DNA of 64,000 nt, from contig NZ_BBYA01000002.1 in the NCBI RefSeq assembly GCF_001050275.1, positions 62,001-126,000 on the forward strand. The letters are read 5' to 3'. A program made the position numbers and the translations under genes. Below, piece after piece: positions 1-9,400 of this stretch; the stretch's first letter is position 1; the number at the start of each line of letters is the position of its first letter. Below the pieces are notes generated by a model, which was not told the DNA's origin, made no database searches, and saw nothing but the letters and a program-made list of their open reading frames with translations. This stretch comes from Leptolinea tardivitalis (GTDB taxonomy: Bacteria; Chloroflexota; Anaerolineae; Anaerolineales; Anaerolineaceae).

Positions 1-1662
1 ATCTGCTTTTTTAATCGTGCTCAATCGGTGCGCAACAATGAAGCTGGTACGCCCGTTCATCATGATCTCCATACCTTTTTGGATCTGGGCTTCGGTAAGG
101 GTATCTACTGAACTGGTGGCTTCATCCATCACAAAAATTTCCGGTTGAGCCAGGATGGCGCGTGCCAGACTGATCAATTGCTTTTGTCCAACAGACAGCA
201 TATTGCCGCCTTCACCTACCGGTTCATCAAACCCTCTGGGGAATTTGGTAATGAAGTCTGCTGCACCAGCCATACGGGCCGCTGATTCAACTTCATCACG
301 GGTGGCATTCAACCGGCCATACCGGATGTTTTCCGCAATTGTGCCTGAGAACAGATGGGGAGTCTGCAGGACAACACCGATGCGTGACTGGATGGCATAC
401 AATGAATAATCGCGGTAGTCACAGCCCCCGATCTTGATGGAACCGGAGGTGGGTTCATAGAACCGGCAAAGTAAATTGACAATGGTTGTCTTGCCGCCGC
501 CGGTCGGACCGACCAATGCGATGGTTTCCCCGCGTTTGACTGAAAGAGAAAAATCCTTCAATACCGGGCTGCCGTCATCATAACTGAACGAGACATGATC
601 GAACTGGATATCACCGGTGAGCTTTCCCGGATCGAAAGCATTTTCTCTGTCTAAAATTTCGGGGATGGCGTCTACCAGGGAAAAAATCCGTTCTGCTGAT
701 GCTATGGAAAGCTGGATTTCGGCATAGACACGGGCAAGATCCTGCACCGGCCACATCATAAAGGTGATGTAGGTTATGAATGCCTGAATGCCGCCAATTG
801 TCATGGCTGAAGAGGTGAAATTTCCTCCTGTATACCAGACCACGGCACTGATAGCAATGGCGGAAACAATTTGAACTGTTGGTAGGAACAGAGCACTTAA
901 CCAGGCCGCCCGATAACTGGCTTTATACATTTCTCCCGTTATATGGGAGAATTCCGCCAGATTTTCCGATTCACGTCCCAGTGATTTGACCACGCGAACA
1001 CCGGTGATGTTCTCGTTGAATGAACCAGTGATTTTTGAATTCAATTTACGAACAGTCCGGTAAGAATGCAAAATGCGCTTACGGAATTGGATGGCGATAT
1101 ATACCAGTATTGGAACCAGCACCAGTACGATTAATGCCAGCTGCCATTGGATAATGAACATGAAAACCAACGAAGTGGTGATATTCATCACCGCCCAGGT
1201 GGTATCCACCAGTCCCCAGGTGACCAGTTCGGCCACTCGATCGGAATCGGACGTCACACGAGACATAATCCAGCCGACCGGTGTCTTGCTGTAGTAGGAG
1301 AGCGAAAGGTCCTGCAGGTGGTTGAACATATTGCGGCGCAGGTCATACCGTACCCGTTCACCGAGTATCCCGGCCAGGTATATGAACAGGAACACCATTA
1401 CAGATTGAATAATGGTCAACCCACCATATAGATAGAAAATGCGCAGCAGGGCTGAAATATCTTTTCCGGCAATACCCACGTCAATAATTTGTTTACCCAG
1501 GTAGGTGAAAAAGGCATCCAACACCGATACCAGCATGATGGTCGTCAAAAAACCGACCACCCATTTCCAATGTGGTGCGGTTAACGCGAGTATCCGCCGG
1601 AAGGTTTTTCCGCTGAACCGGGTTTGAAAATCTTCTTCTTCGAATGTCTCAATTTCTGACAC
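1..1662 (-). CDS. ABC exporter subunit with canonical catalytic Glu (partial, 3' end cut by window)
   Basis: Translated from a GTG at 1662, which overlaps the end of the preceding exporter gene by 14 bp; a TAG lies directly upstream in frame, so no earlier start is possible. The 554 visible codons give a six-helix ABC exporter membrane domain followed by a nucleotide-binding domain. Visible motifs are Walker A GPTGGGKTT, the Q-loop segment GVVLQTPHLF, signature LSVGQ, Walker B FVMDEATSS and the H-loop segment VAHRLS. The signature deviates from LSGGQ while the Walker B keeps its catalytic Glu. That is the mirror image of the upstream subunit, so the two should form one heterodimeric exporter. 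The substrate cannot be told. The last residues and stop codon lie outside the window. Confidence 0.93.
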   Translation of the reverse strand, partial: MSEIETFEEEDFQTRFSGKTFRRILALTAPHWKWVVGFLTTIMLVSVLDAFFTYLGKQIIDVGIAGKDISALLRIFYLYGGLTIIQSVMVFLFIYLAGILGERVRYDLRRNMFNHLQDLSLSYYSKTPVGWIMSRVTSDSDRVAELVTWGLVDTTWAVMNITTSLVFMFIIQWQLALIVLVLVPILVYIAIQFRKRILHSYRTVRKLNSKITGSFNENITGVRVVKSLGRESENLAEFSHITGEMYKASYRAAWLSALFLPTVQIVSAIAISAVVWYTGGNFTSSAMTIGGIQAFITYITFMMWPVQDLARVYAEIQLSIASAERIFSLVDAIPEILDRENAFDPGKLTGDIQFDHVSFSYDDGSPVLKDFSLSVKRGETIALVGPTGGGKTTIVNLLCRFYEPTSGSIKIGGCDYRDYSLYAIQSRIGVVLQTPHLFSGTIAENIRYGRLNATRDEVESAARMAGAADFITKFPRGFDEPVGEGGNMLSVGQKQLISLARAILAQPEIFVMDEATSSVDTLTEAQIQKGMEIMMNGRTSFIVAHRLSTIKKAD

Positions 1663-3463
1663 TGGCTATCTCTCTTTCCAGTTCTTCTTCTACGCGTGTT
1701 TGGATTTCAAATATCTGCCGATACATTCCGGTCTGGTTTATCAGTTCGGAATGAGTTCCCCGCTGGGTGATGCATCCTTTATCCATAACCAGAATCAGGT
1801 CAGCCGATTGAATACTCTGGATTCGATGTGCAATGATGAATGTCGTACGGTCTTTCATCAGGGATTGCAGGGCAGATTGTATTTCAGCTTCTGTTTCTGT
1901 ATCCACCGAAGATGTGGAATCGTCGAGGATTAGTATGCGGGGGTTTTTTAATAATGTGCGGGCAATGGCAATACGCTGTTTCTGACCGCCGGAAAGGGTT
2001 ACCCCTTTTTCTCCAACTACCGTCCGGTACCCTTCAGGGAAGGAAAGAATGACATCGTGAATAGCTGCTGCACAGGCGGCTGCTTCAATCTCTTCTTTTG
2101 TGACCTTGCGGTCAACTCCATACGAAATGTTCTCTTCAATTGAACGGCTGAAAAGAAAGGGTTCCTGTTCCACAATGCCAATCTGATTACGCAACCAACG
2201 ACGAGGAATCGTATTTAATTCCTGCCCGTCCAGGAATATACGCCCCGAGGTGTATTCATAAAAACGGGGCAGCAGGTTGACCAGAGTGGTTTTACCCGAA
2301 CCGGTTGATCCAAGGAGAGCGATTACCTGACCTGGTTTTACAGAAAATGTAATGTTCTGCAGAGCAGTTGTACCGTCAGTGTAGGCAAAACCGACGTTTT
2401 CAAAATGGATTTCACCTTTGGCCTGCTCTGGATTGGTTAAGGTACCATCATCCAGCGGTTCGCGATCCTGTTTGATAATATCCATGACACGGCCATAGGA
2501 AACCATGCCGGTTGACATCTGCACAATTAAGCGGCCCAGGTTGCGCATGGGATAGATGATCCAGACGATTAATCCTGTGTAGGCCAGATATGTGCCAAGA
2601 GTGATTTCACCATGAATGGCCATTGAAGCGCCGGTGAAATAACCGTACAAAACCTGGGCTGTACATAAGACGTCAGTAACCGGCCAGAAGAAGGAATTCA
2701 AAATGAGCAGTCTCTTGCCGCGAATGAACTTCTCAAAGTTCTGGGTTTCAAATTTTTCTTTTTCAAAATCCTGACGGGCAAAAGCTTTCACCACACGCAC
2801 ACCGGCCAGGTTTTCCTGCAGGGCGGTGGATAAAACCGCTTCCTGTTCCTGGTAGGCTTCGTAGGCTTTGGAAATATAGTGGAAGAAGATGGTCGAGATT
2901 GCCACGACAATGGGTATCACCACCACAGACCGCCAGGCCAGGGAGGCGTTCAGGTTGATCAATGCGACGAAATTGACAATAAAAAGCAAAATGATACGCC
3001 CCACGCTGATAGCCTGATCAGCAAAGAATCGTTTGAGGGCATCAACATCAGAGGTGGAACGTTCGATCAGCTCACCGGTCTGGGTGTTGTCATGGTAGGT
3101 AAATGTGAGGTGCTGAATATGGTCATACAGATAATTACGCAGCCGCCGGGTGACACCTTCGGCCGTTCGGGAGGCAAAGGTGGCGGAAATAAATGTAAAC
3201 CCGCCTTCGAGCGCTGCCAGTGCCAGAAAGCTGACAGCCAGCAGCGGTAATGCTACAGTGCTGGCACCGGAAAGGTATGTGTCTACAAAGTAACGCAGCA
3301 GAAAATAGGTGGCAGTTTTCGCCAGGGCCGCCATACCCTGGGCCAGAGTGGCAACCATGTATGTCGAGCGGAAACCGGTCATCAAACGCCAGAGACCGGC
3401 GAGACGATTTTTTGAATAAGCTCGTTTTAGATCATAGTTCAATGTATCAGTAGATGGCTGCAT
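1649..3463 (-). CDS. ABC exporter subunit with degenerate Walker B (heterodimer partner)
   Basis: A 604-residue ABC exporter half-transporter: membrane domain in roughly residues 30-330, ATPase domain from about 360. Motifs are Walker A GSTGSGKTT, the Q-loop segment GIVEQEPFLF, signature LSGGQ, Walker B LILDDSTSS and the H-loop segment IAHRIQS. The catalytic Glu after Walker B is Asp (DD rather than DE). In characterised heterodimeric exporters such as TM287/288 one subunit supplies this degenerate site and the partner carries an altered signature, exactly as seen in the overlapping downstream gene. The ATG at 3463 is preceded by a weak GGATG-type ribosome site. It is probably a drug, lipid or peptide exporter; the substrate is not inferable. 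Confidence 0.93.
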   Translation of the reverse strand: MQPSTDTLNYDLKRAYSKNRLAGLWRLMTGFRSTYMVATLAQGMAALAKTATYFLLRYFVDTYLSGASTVALPLLAVSFLALAALEGGFTFISATFASRTAEGVTRRLRNYLYDHIQHLTFTYHDNTQTGELIERSTSDVDALKRFFADQAISVGRIILLFIVNFVALINLNASLAWRSVVVIPIVVAISTIFFHYISKAYEAYQEQEAVLSTALQENLAGVRVVKAFARQDFEKEKFETQNFEKFIRGKRLLILNSFFWPVTDVLCTAQVLYGYFTGASMAIHGEITLGTYLAYTGLIVWIIYPMRNLGRLIVQMSTGMVSYGRVMDIIKQDREPLDDGTLTNPEQAKGEIHFENVGFAYTDGTTALQNITFSVKPGQVIALLGSTGSGKTTLVNLLPRFYEYTSGRIFLDGQELNTIPRRWLRNQIGIVEQEPFLFSRSIEENISYGVDRKVTKEEIEAAACAAAIHDVILSFPEGYRTVVGEKGVTLSGGQKQRIAIARTLLKNPRILILDDSTSSVDTETEAEIQSALQSLMKDRTTFIIAHRIQSIQSADLILVMDKGCITQRGTHSELINQTGMYRQIFEIQTRVEEELEREIASVRN

Positions 3464-3739
3464 GATCGTTCATCCGATTCGTGTAACAGGGGAGAGCTAT
3501 TTTACTCTGAAATAGAACAAAAGGTCAAATCAGGTGAGGTACGAGTGATGATGGATTTCAAAATAGCTCAATAGTGAATACGATGATTTGCACCTGTATT
3601 ATGGCTCACAAAAGGCAGAAAATTTACCGATATGGGAATTAAATAGATCCCAGCTTGTTTAATTCAGTAGAGATGGCTCACTGTCTTCCTGCTTTTTTAT
3701 ATGGGTCTATCAGTACGGGTTTGTCATTCCTGCATATTC

Positions 3740-6700
3740 TCAAGTTGTTTTCCACAGCTTATTGACCTCGATCAGAGCATCAATCAGATACTGTTTCCAG
3801 GTCTCCTCATCGGCATCCATCGGCAGCCAGTAGGAATTTTTTCCGGCGCGGGAACGCAAAACAGGCAGGGTGGGCAGGTTCCGTGAAGTGGTTCCTTCTG
3901 GGAGAGCCGGGAATCTGAGGACGAGCTGATCGCTTTCCACTGTGACGGACGCCAGCCCGGCAGTTTCTGAAAGGATTTTTACTCGCAGCATATATAGCAA
4001 ATTTTTCAACTGGTCGGGCAGCGGACCGAACCGGTCAACGAATTCATCGGCCATTGCCTCAATATCTTCTTCCGTACGAACATCCGCCAGACGTCGATAG
4101 AGACGCAGGCGCATGGTCTGGTCTTCCACATAATCCAGGGGAATGCCTACAGAAAGCGGCAGGTCAACGGCCACCGGCATCTGTACTTCGCGCATGTTAA
4201 GCTGGTCTTCTTCCAAAGCCGGCATACCCTCTGACTGGCGCAACTGGCGGACGGCGGACGCCAGCATGCGGGTATACAGATGGAAACCCACGGTGGCAAT
4301 GACGCCATGTTGACGGTTGCCAAGAATTTCCCCGGCTCCGCGCATTTCAAGATCACGCATCGCGATGGAATATCCGGCACCCAGCTGGGTATTCTCGGCG
4401 ATTACCTCAAGCCGCTCCTGGCCTTCGGGAGTGGGCGGTTTGCGGCGGTGGCGGAAGAAATAGGCATATGCCCGTTGGGCACCCCGGCCTACCCGTCCGC
4501 GAAGCTGGTACAACTGAGCCAGGCCAAATGTATCCCCACGGTCAACGATCAGAGTATTGGCATTGGGGATATCCAGACCGGATTCAATGATGGATGTACA
4601 CAGCAGAATATCAATTTCACCGCGTGAGAACTGGTCCATTACACGTGCAAGTTCTCCCTCAGGCATTTGACCGTGGGCAACACCGACACGCGCTTCAGGC
4701 ACCAACTGGTGCAGATGACTTTCCATCGCGTGGATGGTCTGCACCCGATTATGGACAAAAAAGATCTGGCCTTCGCGGTCCAGCTCCCGCATCACAGCCT
4801 GCCGAACCATGCGCGGGGAGTACGGCCCGATATGGGTGATGATAGGCAAACGTTCTTCCGGGGGGGTATTGATGGTCGAGATATCACGCACACCTGTCAA
4901 AGCCATGTAGAGCGTTCGGGGAATGGGTGTGGCGGTCAGGGTGAGCACGTCAATTTCTGTGCGCAACTTCTTGAAGTGTTCCTTGTGAGTGACACCGAAA
5001 CGCTGCTCTTCATCAATGATGGCCAGACCGAGATCTTTAAAAATCACGTCTTGTGAAATCAGGCGGTGGGTGCCCACAATAATGTCAATTTCACCGCGCC
5101 AGAGCTTTCGGATGATTTCGTCTTGTTCTCGGGCAGATCGGAAACGTGAGAGCATCTCCACCTTCACCGGGAAGGCGGTCAGGCGCTGTCGAAAGGTTTC
5201 ATAATGCTGCTGTGCCAGAACGGTGGTGGGGACAAGCACTGCCACCTGTTTCCCATCCATCACGGCTTTAAACGCTGCCCGCAAAGCAACTTCAGTCTTA
5301 CCGTATCCTACATCACCGCACAACAAGCGATCCATAGGACGCGGTGCTTCCATATCTTTCTTGACAGAACGGATGGCGGCGAGCTGGTCTTTGGTTTCAA
5401 TATAAGGAAAACTGGCCTCCAATTCATATTGCCAGGGGGTGTCGTTGTGGAAGGCATACCCTTCCGAAACCTGACGGCGGGCGTACAACTCCAACAATTC
5501 GTGGGCTACCTGCTGGACAGCTTCACTGGCATGTTGACGGGCGGTTGACCATTCTGTGGTACCCAGGCGGGTAGGGGTGGGCGGTTCTCCCCCCGGACCA
5601 ATGTACCGGCTTAACCGGTCTGCCTGATGAACAGGGACAAACAGCTGGTCGCCGTTATCATATTCAATGCACAGGAATTCACCGGTAGTGTCGTCAATGT
5701 TGCGTTTGACCAGACCTACCAGCCGGCCAATGCCGTAATCCATGTGAACCACCCAGTCACCGGCTTTCAGGTCTGCATAACCGGCTTCCGGTGCTTCGGC
5801 AGATGGGGCGTGCCGCTGCCTGGCCTGGGGACGTTCCCAGCCGAATATTTCGCTGTCAGTCAGCAAAAGGGCAGCATGGTCATCGACATGCATCTCCCAG
5901 CCATCGCTTAATGTTCCATCAATGATCTCTGGCGTCTGAACGGTTCCGGTTTCATGCTGGCGTTCCCGCCACAGGTCGCATAAACGGGAGGCCTGCCGAG
6001 AGACGATCATCACCCGGCTATTTTCTTTAAGCCGGGTTTCGATATATTCGTTGAATGGTTTCAACCTCCCACCGAACCGTTGACCAGGCTGGATGACTTC
6101 GCCGAAATAACCAATTTCTGGCGAGGTACTGCGGCCCAGTTCTAACCAAGATTGTCCGGCCAGAGTGTCTTGTAATTCCGACCAGGTGTTATAAGGAATT
6201 GGATAATCTTCTTCCAGTACACCCTCTTTGATCATTTCTGACCGCAGCCTGACCGCCTGTTCCTCTATTTCATTGGCGGCCGTCTGTACAGCCATCAAAT
6301 CATCAACCAAGATCAGGCTGCCGCGCGGCATATAGTCCAGAAGACTGGCATGAGCCGGATGTACCAGCGGCAGGTGATACTCGTCCACTTCGCCAGTGAT
6401 GCCGATCCGGGAAGCGGCACCGGGAAGAACCTCTCGTGCCGGAGTGATCTGGAATTTTTCCAATTTGGCGATGGTACGCTGCGATACCGGATCAAATTGA
6501 CGCAGGGTATCCACCTCATCACCAAAGAATTCTAAACGCACCGGGTATTGTTCTGCCGGAGGCCAGATATCCAGAATCCCGCCGCGACGAGAGAAATATC
6601 CCACTTCCAAGACAGTGTCGGCAGATTGAAATCCAATTTCGACCCACTGGCGTAGCAGGTCGTCAATTGAAAGTTGAGCCCCAACTTTTATGGTCTTAAC

Positions 6701-7129
6701 CATCTTGATGAAATCACGGCGCGGTAATGTGCGCGCCATGACGGCCCGTACGGGGGCGAAAATCATGGGCGGGATGGCTGGTTTTTCTGATCCCAGCATG
6801 TGATATGGGATCAGGGATGCCAGGGTTTGCAGGCGTTCGCGCCGGGTGATATTTCCCCAAGAAGCCTGTTCGTAAAAGAGAGGGTTGGGTGCCGGAAAGG
6901 CCAGCCGGTTGGCTGTGGGATACCAGAATTTCAACTCATCCCCCAGCGTGAAAGCCCGTTCAGACCGGTCAGTGAGTACCAAAACGGGAGTTGCAACGTC
7001 TATCGCAAGAGCACAGGATACAGGCAGCCGGGCAGAACGAATCAATCCCAGTCCGGGAATGGTCTTTCCAGGACCCACGGAAGCAAGTATTTCAGCATAG
7101 CCTGGCAGATGGCGGATAAAGTCAAGCAT
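3740..7129 (-). CDS. mfd: Transcription-repair coupling factor Mfd
   Basis: A full-length Mfd of 1129 residues. It binds RNA polymerase stalled at DNA damage, removes it by ATP-driven translocation and recruits UvrA. The N-terminal third is the UvrB-like region. A CarD-like RNA-polymerase interaction domain (segment DWVVHMDYGIGRLVGL) lies near residue 460. It is followed by a RecG-type superfamily-2 motor with Walker A GDVGYGKTE and the DEEQ box in IIDEEQRFGV, then the C-terminal TRCF domain. The ATG at 7129 lies one base after the stop of pth, so the two are probably translationally coupled. No clear intrinsic terminator follows; the 276 bp to the ABC exporter start (3464-3739) hold nothing I can name. 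Confidence 0.97.
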   Translation of the reverse strand: MLDFIRHLPGYAEILASVGPGKTIPGLGLIRSARLPVSCALAIDVATPVLVLTDRSERAFTLGDELKFWYPTANRLAFPAPNPLFYEQASWGNITRRERLQTLASLIPYHMLGSEKPAIPPMIFAPVRAVMARTLPRRDFIKMVKTIKVGAQLSIDDLLRQWVEIGFQSADTVLEVGYFSRRGGILDIWPPAEQYPVRLEFFGDEVDTLRQFDPVSQRTIAKLEKFQITPAREVLPGAASRIGITGEVDEYHLPLVHPAHASLLDYMPRGSLILVDDLMAVQTAANEIEEQAVRLRSEMIKEGVLEEDYPIPYNTWSELQDTLAGQSWLELGRSTSPEIGYFGEVIQPGQRFGGRLKPFNEYIETRLKENSRVMIVSRQASRLCDLWRERQHETGTVQTPEIIDGTLSDGWEMHVDDHAALLLTDSEIFGWERPQARQRHAPSAEAPEAGYADLKAGDWVVHMDYGIGRLVGLVKRNIDDTTGEFLCIEYDNGDQLFVPVHQADRLSRYIGPGGEPPTPTRLGTTEWSTARQHASEAVQQVAHELLELYARRQVSEGYAFHNDTPWQYELEASFPYIETKDQLAAIRSVKKDMEAPRPMDRLLCGDVGYGKTEVALRAAFKAVMDGKQVAVLVPTTVLAQQHYETFRQRLTAFPVKVEMLSRFRSAREQDEIIRKLWRGEIDIIVGTHRLISQDVIFKDLGLAIIDEEQRFGVTHKEHFKKLRTEIDVLTLTATPIPRTLYMALTGVRDISTINTPPEERLPIITHIGPYSPRMVRQAVMRELDREGQIFFVHNRVQTIHAMESHLHQLVPEARVGVAHGQMPEGELARVMDQFSRGEIDILLCTSIIESGLDIPNANTLIVDRGDTFGLAQLYQLRGRVGRGAQRAYAYFFRHRRKPPTPEGQERLEVIAENTQLGAGYSIAMRDLEMRGAGEILGNRQHGVIATVGFHLYTRMLASAVRQLRQSEGMPALEEDQLNMREVQMPVAVDLPLSVGIPLDYVEDQTMRLRLYRRLADVRTEEDIEAMADEFVDRFGPLPDQLKNLLYMLRVKILSETAGLASVTVESDQLVLRFPALPEGTTSRNLPTLPVLRSRAGKNSYWLPMDADEETWKQYLIDALIEVNKLWKTT

Positions 7130-7130
7130 G

Positions 7131-7751
7131 TCAGTTCTTTTCGACAGAACCGTTGTACCGGTTCATGGCTGTATCCAGCCCATCACGTATGAATACCAGT
7201 GCAGCATCGGCAGCGGCATCGAGCATTGAATCAAGCATCTGCTGATCTGTGGAGGAAAACGGCTGCAACACATAATCGGTCACTTCCATACGGCCGGGCG
7301 GCCGGCCAATGCCCATGCGAAGGCGGGCAAAATCCTGCGTTCCCAGCCGGTCGATGGTGGAGCCTAACCCTTTCTGTCCGCCCGATCCACCTGAGGGACG
7401 AATGCGCAGACTGCCAAATGGGATATCCATATCATCGTGGATGACCAGCAGATGGTCTATGGGGATCTTATAGAAATGCAGCAACCCGCTGACGGATTGG
7501 CCGGAAAGATTCATATAGGTCTGCGGTTTCGCTAGAATAATTCGGTTGCGTGAATCTTTATAGGTGGCTGTCAATGCGTTGGCCTGCATCTTTCCCAGAA
7601 AGACATCCAGCTTTTTACAAAGGCGGTCAATGGTCATAAAACCAATATTGTGGCGGGTATTCATATATTCCCGGCCGGGATTGCCGAAACCGACGATTAG
7701 ATAGGTAGCCTGATCGGTTTCAGGTTGAGGTTTTCGAAGTAAACGAAACAT
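7131..7751 (-). CDS. pth: Peptidyl-tRNA hydrolase
   Basis: Cleaves peptidyl-tRNA released by stalled ribosomes and recycles the tRNA. The family motif YLIVGFGNPGREY is at the N-terminus, followed by TRHNIGFM, which holds the catalytic His, then KPQTYMNLSG and the HDDMDIPFG segment. I chose the ATG at 7751 (206 residues). The frame extends back to a TTG at 7796, but that would overlap the upstream gene, and the extra 15 residues are not family-like. The ATG has a GGAAAA element upstream. It lies between a membrane protein gene (17 bp gap) and mfd (1 bp gap) in a probable operon. Confidence 0.95.
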   Translation of the reverse strand: MFRLLRKPQPETDQATYLIVGFGNPGREYMNTRHNIGFMTIDRLCKKLDVFLGKMQANALTATYKDSRNRIILAKPQTYMNLSGQSVSGLLHFYKIPIDHLLVIHDDMDIPFGSLRIRPSGGSGGQKGLGSTIDRLGTQDFARLRMGIGRPPGRMEVTDYVLQPFSSTDQQMLDSMLDAAADAALVFIRDGLDTAMNRYNGSVEKN

Positions 7752-7768
7752 GCCAGTTTTCCAATGAT

Positions 7769-8407
7769 TTAAGATAATGATTTTTTGATGATCCAATAGA
7801 CGGCAAACGCCAGGAATGATCCAATTCCGGCAATGCCCCCGCGAACCAGGCTGGAATTCAGGTCTGCTCTGGATAGCACGGCAGGATTGGCAGCGAAGAC
7901 AGGTTGAGTAGGCCGTGGTGTGCGGGTGGGTACCTGTGTTTCCAGTGTGCTCATACTTTCAACTGCATTCAGCGTATTTGACGGGGTTGGAGTTTCGATC
8001 GGCGAATAATTACGCACCCGAATTCCTTTTATTTCTGCGGAGGTCGAAGTTCCATCTTTAAGGAATACGGAGACTCGCAGATCGTAAAATCCGTCAGTGA
8101 TCGTACTGGTATCCCATTCGGTGATCTTTCCCGGATTAACCGCCTGGTCAGTTTCGGCAATTAAAAACCAGGTTTCTTTTGGGTCATTCGTGTACCGAAA
8201 TTCAACCTCTGCGCGTTGAAATCCTTCCATCGCAGTAATCCCGTTAATCTCGACACGTCCTTGAAGTGCTTCACCGCCGCGCGGTGAAATTATGACCGGC
8301 TTTTTATCCGGCGCCTGTGCGTATCCAATAGCAGCAATCCAGAGGGCGGCTATCAATGAGATCAATGGGGACCATTTCGAAAGATGCATAGCATTTAATT
8401 CTATCAT
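7769..8407 (-). CDS. Membrane-anchored extracytoplasmic protein, function unknown
   Basis: I do not recognise a named family. The 212-residue protein starts with a signal-peptide-like hydrophobic stretch (about residues 12-30, ending near GYAQA). It continues with a beta-rich segment of about 100 residues resembling surface Ig-like modules (ISPRGGEALQGRVEI, later DGFYDLRVSVF). Then comes a Thr/Pro-rich linker with ETPTPSN and TRTPRPTQP, and it ends in a transmembrane helix followed by KKSLS. This predicts an outward-facing domain on a flexible stalk tethered by its C-terminus. The start could also be the second ATG at 8389. It is co-directional with pth and mfd, and divergent from the gene at 8509. 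Confidence 0.7.
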   Translation of the reverse strand: MIELNAMHLSKWSPLISLIAALWIAAIGYAQAPDKKPVIISPRGGEALQGRVEINGITAMEGFQRAEVEFRYTNDPKETWFLIAETDQAVNPGKITEWDTSTITDGFYDLRVSVFLKDGTSTSAEIKGIRVRNYSPIETPTPSNTLNAVESMSTLETQVPTRTPRPTQPVFAANPAVLSRADLNSSLVRGGIAGIGSFLAFAVYWIIKKSLS

Positions 8408-8492
8408 TACTCAAATCCATTTTTATTTAAAATTTTCCTGGCATTACTCTTGCGATCTTGTACGAGGTAATAAATCTTGATAGGGACAATGT

Positions 8493-8500
8493 GCTATAAT
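8493..8500 (+). promoter_or_regulatory. Extended -10 promoter with apparently leaderless start
   Basis: TGCTATAAT is an extended -10 element ending at 8500. The ATG of the next gene is at 8509, so transcription would begin at or within about two bases of the start codon. No Shine-Dalgarno sequence and no good -35 box are visible. Confidence 0.5.
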
Positions 8501-8508
8501 TTTTTCAA

Positions 8509-8955
8509 ATGAGCGAAGAACCTGCACAACAACCTGTTGAACCCGTTATCAAAGAAACAAGCGCTGTAACAGAAACCAGTCAAAATAAGGCGTTAATTTG
8601 GCTGGTTGTGATCATCATTCTGGTACTGGCGGCTCTGGCTGTGGGAACCATCTTTTTACTTCGCAGCGATGTCAGCACCACCGGGCACATCCGGGATATT
8701 TTCATCATCTTCATGGCGCTTGAATCCTTTATCATTGGTCTGGCGCTGATTGTTTTAATCGTTCAACTGGCGACCTTGATAAATCTGCTGCAAAATGAAA
8801 TCAAACCGATCATCAACTCGACCAGTGAAACGGTCAACACCCTGAGGGGTACGGCTACATTTCTAAGCAATAATCTGGCAGAACCGGTGATTAAATTGAA
8901 CGAGAGTGTCGCTGTCCTTCGCAAGCTGGTGGATTTTGTCAAGATTTGGAAATAG
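8509..8955 (+). CDS. Small two-helix membrane protein (DUF948-like), function unknown
   Basis: A 148-residue protein with an acidic, Gln/Pro-rich cytoplasmic N-terminus. It has two hydrophobic helices (around residues 28-52 and 66-90) and a C-terminal amphipathic tail containing IKPIINSTSETVNTLRGTA. That tail resembles the coiled-coil-like tails of DUF948/chemotaxis-like small membrane proteins. It is followed 49 bp downstream by a YtxH-type gene, a pairing that suggests a shared envelope or stress role. The start appears leaderless (see the promoter at 8493). The function is not known to me. Confidence 0.65.
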   Translation: MSEEPAQQPVEPVIKETSAVTETSQNKALIWLVVIIILVLAALAVGTIFLLRSDVSTTGHIRDIFIIFMALESFIIGLALIVLIVQLATLINLLQNEIKPIINSTSETVNTLRGTATFLSNNLAEPVIKLNESVAVLRKLVDFVKIWK

Positions 8956-9004
8956 CGTTAACTGGCGTATTAACCGGTCATACGAATCGTGAAAGGAGAA
9001 TAGA

Positions 9005-9316
9005 ATGTCAGATCGTGATGAATTTGGAGCTTTTTTAGTGGGGTTTGTGGTTGGTGGTCTGGCCGGTGCTGTCACTGCACTCTTGCTTGCACCGCAATCC
9101 GGCGAAGAAACCCGGACAGTCATCAAAGAGAAAGCAATTGAATTGCGTGATGTTGCCACGGATTCCTATAACGAAGTCTATGATGCTGCCGAGGATTTTG
9201 TAAAGACAACCAAGGATAAAGCCGTTGAGTTGGGACATCAGGGCCAGGTTATCCTTGAGGAACAAAAAGGCAAACTGGTTGGAAAGAAAGAATCCAAACC
9301 GGCAGCCGAAGCCTGA
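9005..9316 (+). CDS. YtxH-domain protein
   Basis: A 103-residue protein with one N-terminal glycine-rich transmembrane helix (GFVVGGLAGAVTALLLAP). Directly after it comes the YtxH hallmark QSGEETR, then a long charged helix ending in a Lys/Ala-rich tail. YtxH proteins are small membrane proteins of general-stress regulons in other bacteria; their biochemical role is not settled. The start has a GAAAGGAG ribosome site eight bases or so upstream. It is probably co-transcribed with the preceding membrane protein, and a strong terminator follows at 9336. Confidence 0.85.
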   Translation: MSDRDEFGAFLVGFVVGGLAGAVTALLLAPQSGEETRTVIKEKAIELRDVATDSYNEVYDAAEDFVKTTKDKAVELGHQGQVILEEQKGKLVGKKESKPAAEA

Positions 9317-9335
9317 TCGACATTTGATAATCATG

Positions 9336-9376
9336 AAACCCCTGTCAGTGTATTTTGACAGGGGTTTCCTTTTTTT
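9336..9376 (+). terminator. Intrinsic terminator after ytxH-like gene
   Basis: A perfect 12-bp stem (9336-9347 with 9356-9367), an 8-base loop and a CC-T7 tail. It ends the two-gene plus-strand unit and separates it from the converging nnr gene. Confidence 0.93.
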
Positions 9377-9400
9377 GAATAGATGAATATGCGTTTACAG

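Noticed and set aside
3600-3665. Terminator downstream of mfd
   Set aside because: The only hairpin (TGGGA...TCCCA) has a 5-bp stem and no T-tract.
9336-9376. Terminator acting also for nnr on the minus strand
   Set aside because: On the minus strand the stem is followed by CATGATTATC, without a T-run.
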